Assembly: GCA_001692895.1 (NCBI GenBank)
Contig: KV748177.1
Coordinates: 5,990,130 to 6,054,129, forward strand
Length of the DNA stretch: 64,000 bases
Source: Cenococcum geophilum 1.58
Lineage: Eukaryota > Ascomycota > Dothideomycetes > Gloniales > Gloniaceae
Direction: 5' to 3'
Each line of letters opens with the position of its first letter. Within the stretch, counting starts at the first letter, position 1. Under the pieces are notes generated by a model. The model ran no database searches, had not been told where the DNA came from, and saw only the letters and a program-made list of their open reading frames with translations. Shown here piece by piece: positions 60,260-64,000 of this stretch. The translations under genes and the position numbers were made by a program.

Positions 60260-60688
60260 GTTAGATTGGTAGGGTTATAGGGGGTATATTGTTTTAATGG
60301 TGGGGTGGATGCGCGCGTCGTAGCGAGTTCCCGATATTTTGCAACCAACAGTAAGCTCTACGCGAGTCTCCGACACCTCCGAAAACACAGTAACTGTGCT
60401 AGGGCCCGGTACGCCCGGAGGCTTGAGACTAATACAAGAAGGTGTCTCATGCAGCTGTAGTCGAGATGTGGGAGATTGCGGGTTATCGGTGAATTATTTC
60501 GTTGAATGCTTCAATTAATCCGAGGTTCTTGTAACCCTGCCTCACCGCCGTATTGTCTGCAGGGACATTCTGTTGACTCAACATGCAGACGGAGATCCCA
60601 CATCCAACGCAGTATCTGCTTCCCATACTTCTCCTAACATTGACTCTAGGCTAGGATAAGAAAATACAATCTATACTCTCTGACCCCA
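60260..60688. other. Intergenic DNA 3' of the transporter gene
   Basis: Normal composition from about 60,300. No coding frame or RNA gene was seen. It probably contains the 3' UTR and terminator of the transporter, but no clear polyadenylation signal stands out. Confidence 0.45.
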
Positions 60689-62423
60689 TCACGAGATATA
60701 TTGACTTTTAGACCTAATTACTGGGCCAAATCGATAAAGAATCCACGGAACGGGGGTGAGTGCGAGGACAATAAATGCAAGTAAGCTTGTCGCCCAAGCA
60801 ATTCCCAGACACTCGTACACTAGCACAACTCAGAAACTTTCCAAAATAATAGACAGACAAAAGAGAAAAAGGAGAGAGGAGACCTACTTTGGATCGTAAA
60901 TAATGGAAATGCGGCTCCAAGAAGGCTGCGAACCATAGCCACAGTTGCTGTTGCGGAGGCGCCCACGCTTGCCCCATAAACATCAATAACGTAAATGGCA
61001 TACGACATCTATGATAAGCTTATACATCAATTTATTGAACGAGATGTTCACTGCCGGCATTCGCCAGGACATGGGAGACCAGCGAAAATTGGGCAAGATA
61101 ACTTACGAATACGAGAAAATTTCCAAACGCAAAAATAGCGGAGCCAACTATAGATACAATCCAGTGCACACTTGGTCGCGCGGACCAACCGCACCAGAAA
61201 AGCCCAACCGGGACAAAGATACTTCCGATCAGAGCTAGTAACAAGCGCTTTTCTGGAGGAGGGTTGATTGCCTTGCCAGCGTTAATAGCTTGGACCGTAT
61301 TTCTATAAGAAATCCGGCTGAAGACTACTACGAGCATGAACGCGACCACATTACCGACGGCAAGACCGAGGAATACGAGGCCTTGGGATCCAAGATCAAA
61401 ATCGTAAGTTTTAATGAAAATATAAGGCAGGGCAGCGAAGAGTGAATAATAAATGGCGAAGTTGAAACCGATATAAAAAGCAAACGTTCCTACAATGATT
61501 TCTGTGAAGAACATATTCCAGGGCCGGAATAGAGTCGACGTCAGCAAAAGATTCATCCTCCGAGATAGCGAGAGCTGAAAGCCGTCTGGTCCAGGAACCC
61601 CGAGTTTTTTTGCTCGGCGGTTTAGTAACACCTTTTTGTAAGTTTCTCTCATGCCAATTGCGAAGAGACTGGCGGCAATAGCAATAAAGAGAAGTATCCA
61701 TTGCGTCCAGCGCCAGCCTTTTGCCGGAACTGTGAAGCCACTGATAAGAGGTCTAGAATTGCGTAAATCAGAGGTTGGCTCTCCTTATGAAATTTGTTTG
61801 TAGTTGCTCCACTCACCCAAAGGAGGGACCAAGGAATGGAATTAGTACGAGAAAGGCCATTGGAATAGCTCGATCTTGTGGCACCCAGATATCTGCGATT
61901 GTGCCTGCAGAGACACTCAGGACAGGACTTCCAAAAACCCCAGCAAGAAATCTGCAAATCGTTATTGCTGCTATACTCTGGGACAGGCCTGCACCTAGGG
62001 TAAATAGGGCAAAGAGGAAAAGATATGGGGCATAAGTTCCGCGACGCCCGAATGTCTCGCTCAGCGGCGCCGCAAGGACTGGACCCCAAGCTTGGCCGAA
62101 AACATAGAAAGAGTAGGGAAGAAGAGCAATTGTCATAGAGACATGAAATTGCTGCCTGATCAGCTCTATGCCTGGTATGTATATGGAAGAAGCGATGGTT
62201 CTATAGAAGAGTATAAGCTACGGAAAGCTCAATCTTCAATAGTGGAAATATCTAACACTACGAATGCAAAAGCTGAAGGAACAGCCGTGTGGTATATCTT
62301 TCTTGCATTTGTCCAGTTGTAAGGGTTTTCTTTGTCATATGGCCCACTCCAATCTTTCACTGGTATAATCGTTTCAAGTTTGGGATGTGTGCCTAATCCT
62401 TTCGAAGCCGAAGAATTCCCCAT
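60689..62423 (-). CDS. Major facilitator transporter, DHA1 drug:H+ antiporter type (5 exons)
   Basis: Exons on the minus strand are 62,423-62,257, 62,200-61,817, 61,752-61,107, 61,008-60,888 and 60,819-60,689. They total 1,449 bp, or 482 residues plus stop. The introns (56, 64, 98 and 68 bp) are all GT..AG, and each join restores conserved family text: AFAFVVTIASSIYIPGIEL, FLGPSFGPLISGFTVP, FGNFLVFMSYAIYVIDVYGA and FPLFTIQMYECLGIAWATSL. The start is the ATG of MGNSSASKGLG in a good context (gccgctATGg); the frame extends upstream only to a TTG. The soluble N-terminus has DWSGPYDKENPYNW, typical of this family. Motif A reads GPVLAAPLSETFGRR, the antiporter motif C is FLGPSFGPLISG, and MRETYKKVLLNRRAKKLG is the central loop. 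Twelve membrane segments are expected. The role is likely proton-driven export of toxic compounds or polyamine-like molecules at the plasma membrane; the substrate cannot be read from the sequence. It has no visible cluster partners. Confidence 0.9.
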
Positions 62424-62880
62424 AGCGGCTTCAAAATGGAATTGGCGTGCAAGGAACCAAGCCGAAGAATTCAATTTCGGGGAGCGACTCCGCTATTCGG
62501 TGATTGTTGGGTTGCTTGCACACTGGCGGATATGAGCTGCAAAATCTGAAGAAATTTTTTATCCCAAGCCAATCTCTAAGCTTTGCGTAAAGGCATCAAT
62601 TTATCCTAAAGGCGGTAAGCCGGTAAGATTTACTAGGTCAAGAGATTTGGTCAATTCTACACTGCTCAGTAATCGTTTTGCATGCATATCGGTCAGACAA
62701 AGGATCACTATCTGCGCCAATGCCCTTTATTAAGTATCCGCTAATATGGAGACGTCATCAGGTGTCATCCTCACACTCCAGTTCCTGAGGGCCTGTTAGA
62801 ATCCCGATCGGACGGTCAGTGCTGTCGGGTCCCCGCCATGTTTCGGAGAAGACTAACAGGAGGCCACACACCTCTCCTGA
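62424..62880. promoter_or_regulatory. Upstream region of the transporter gene
   Basis: Normal composition up to about 62,880. A GC-rich patch at about 62,803-62,860 holds two CGG triplets and their complements (gatcggacggtcagtgctgt, then cgggtccccgcc). Such CGG pairs are the kind of site bound by zinc-cluster regulators, but no defined consensus spacing can be claimed. Confidence 0.35.
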
Positions 62881-62966
62881 TGTATATATATTAATATTAA
62901 TATTACCTAGTTATAGATCCACCTTAATTAACCTATTAGTAAGAGGAGTAGGTAGATATTTATAAG

Positions 62967-64000
62967 TATAACGAAGCCTTGTAGGAAACACCACGATGGA
63001 CTTGTTAATAAGCTAGGTATATAGATAAACAAATAACATGATGAACTTTAATTAATTCTAAGATTTACTATTAAGAGAAAACTATCTATAATAGGGAACG
63101 TGGATTATTAAACATATAACTATACTCCTAAGAAATCCCTTTAGTACCTTAGTATATTTAGTACGTTAATATATTAACTATCTGCTAACTATATAACTCG
63201 TCTAGCTTTCGTCTTATCCCTTAACACGGCAATTTTAGTCCTTAGGTTATCGATAAGAATTAACTAATTAGAAAAGCTAGGTTAAATATAAATATTTAAT
63301 TAAATCTAGTTATAGATATAAGTGACCTTAGCAAAGGACCCTATTGTCTTAAGGGATAGTTTTACTAGCTTTAAGGCATCTAGTATTGTAATAGCTAACT
63401 TATCTAAGTCTCCTCTAAGTAGTTATACTACTACTGTTATAAGGTCTATAATGCTATCCCCCTCCTCTAATCTCTAAGTCCTTAATTAGAAGTATAGTAT
63501 ATTACATTTTAATTTAGTAACCTTTATAACTTATAATATCTAAATAACCTTTATAATTATATTTATAACGCTATACTTATTTAGTTACTGTTATTCTCTT
63601 ACTTAGTAAAATTACAAGTCCTTATTCTTATTATATAGAGAAAGGGTTAGTTTATATTATAATTATACCTCCCTTTAATTACTAACTTTCTGTTACGGCT
63701 CCGTAACGGATCTAGTCAGGGGGCTCGCTTGAGCCTTGGCATATGTATATAGACGTGTCCTTTTCCACCTTCTGCTCCTCATCGTGATATCCGGGTCCAT
63801 AGACATTCCAATTGTACAGGCTTGCATACGTTCTTTACGGCGCTCGTGCCTCGATTGACTGAGTCGCTGTGACACTTTCTCTTTATTTTAAATATATAAA
63901 GGCGAATATATTTTATCCTATAACGTTTACTTTATCTTTAATACTAAATATATGCGTTATATTATCCTTTATAGTCTTTTAGTCCCTTAGTTAATTTATT
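62967..64000 (-). mobile_element. RIP-affected gypsy element related to the 8-kb family, running off the end
   Basis: 62,967-63,453 is a 3' LTR on the minus strand (TATAACGAAGCCTTGTAGGA at its left edge, as in 40,142). It is followed by the purine tract complement (ctatccccctcctcta) and internal sequence that matches 40,590-40,870 at many points. The internal part is interrupted by a solo LTR at 63,691 and continues past 64,000. It is strongly diverged from the 8-kb copy, so it is a separate lineage or an older copy. Confidence 0.65.
63691..63874 (+). mobile_element. Solo LTR with normal composition, TSD CTTTC
   Basis: 184 bp, TGTTACGGCTCCGTAACGG to GAGTCGCTGTGACA, flanked by CTTTC at 63,686-63,690 and 63,875-63,879. 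CA and TG dinucleotides are intact while both sides are RIP-affected. It shares its right end (cgtgcctcgattgactgagt) with the LTRs at 34,261 and 59,732 and its left half with 55,829-56,021. The minus-strand frame at 63,693-63,875 is only this LTR. Confidence 0.88.

Larger units (their letters stand above)
33800..60260. other. AT-rich RIP-affected block B (nested retroelements)
   Basis: Same RIP composition as block A. It consists of gypsy-type and LINE remnants described separately. The boundary at about 33,790-33,810 is abrupt. The stretch 33,800-34,260 has no feature I can name. Confidence 0.85.

Noticed and set aside
33800-60260. Centromere core
   Set aside because: RIP-affected nested retroelements occur in fungal centromeres but also in dispersed heterochromatin; nothing in the sequence separates the two without CENP-A data.
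61011-62535. Several plus-strand and alternate-phase frames over the transporter
   Set aside because: They overlap exons and introns of the spliced minus-strand gene, which is supported by four phase-restoring introns.
63693-63875. 60-codon minus-strand frame
   Set aside because: Coincides exactly with a solo LTR flanked by a target duplication.

Overview
The window looks like a chromosome segment of a filamentous ascomycete (Pezizomycotina). It alternates between long AT-rich blocks and short gene islands of normal composition. The AT-rich blocks (about 1-27,480, 33,800-60,260 and 62,880-64,000) are saturated with TpA and poor in CpA and TpG, while CpG is kept. Recognisable genes inside them are broken almost only by TAA/TAG at Gln and Trp codons. 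This is the expected mark of repeat-induced point mutation (RIP). The islands (about 27,480-33,800 and 60,260-62,880) have ordinary codons, 56-98 bp GT..AG introns and intact genes. No rRNA, tRNA or CRISPR was seen.

Block A (1-27,480) holds no complete retrotransposon that I can recognise. It contains minisatellites (17 bp at 235-765, 17 bp at 7,690-8,240, 11 bp near 9,070, 16 bp at 26,754-26,890) and a series of RIP-killed reading frames. One is identifiable: a FunK1-type fungal protein kinase (about 5,240-7,690, +), whose frame is still in register for over 2 kb. At least nine other fossil frames are listed without a function.

Island 1 carries a single-exon gene for a small secreted protein made of two tandem copies of one about 105-residue module (28,610-29,359, -). 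It also has a terminal-inverted-repeat element or MITE pair (29,677-30,337), an F-box/2EXR-like gene (31,244-32,215, -) and a decayed Zn(II)2Cys6 transcription-factor gene (32,940-33,790, +) that ends at the edge of block B.

Block B is a stack of nested retroelements. A Tad1-like LINE (-) is split by a complete 8,037-bp gypsy/chromovirus element (40,142-48,178, TSD CTCTA). A fragment related to that gypsy element is split by a complete 7,120-bp chromovirus (52,500-59,619, TSD CTGCT). That chromovirus was itself hit by a solo LTR (55,829-56,021, TSD CTAAA). A second solo LTR (59,732-59,992, TSD TTTTA) sits beside it. A truncated chromovirus occupies 34,261-38,060.

Island 2 is one five-exon major-facilitator transporter of the DHA1 drug:H+ antiporter type (60,689-62,423, -; 482 residues after splicing). 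To its right another RIP-affected gypsy element begins (62,967 to beyond the end) and carries a third solo LTR (63,691-63,874, TSD CTTTC). The solo LTRs at 55,829 and 63,691 have kept normal composition although they lie inside RIP-affected elements, so they are probably younger than the RIP episodes around them. The genes do not form an obvious pathway. The picture is of dispersed accessory genes, one secreted and one exporter, isolated between silenced transposon blocks.
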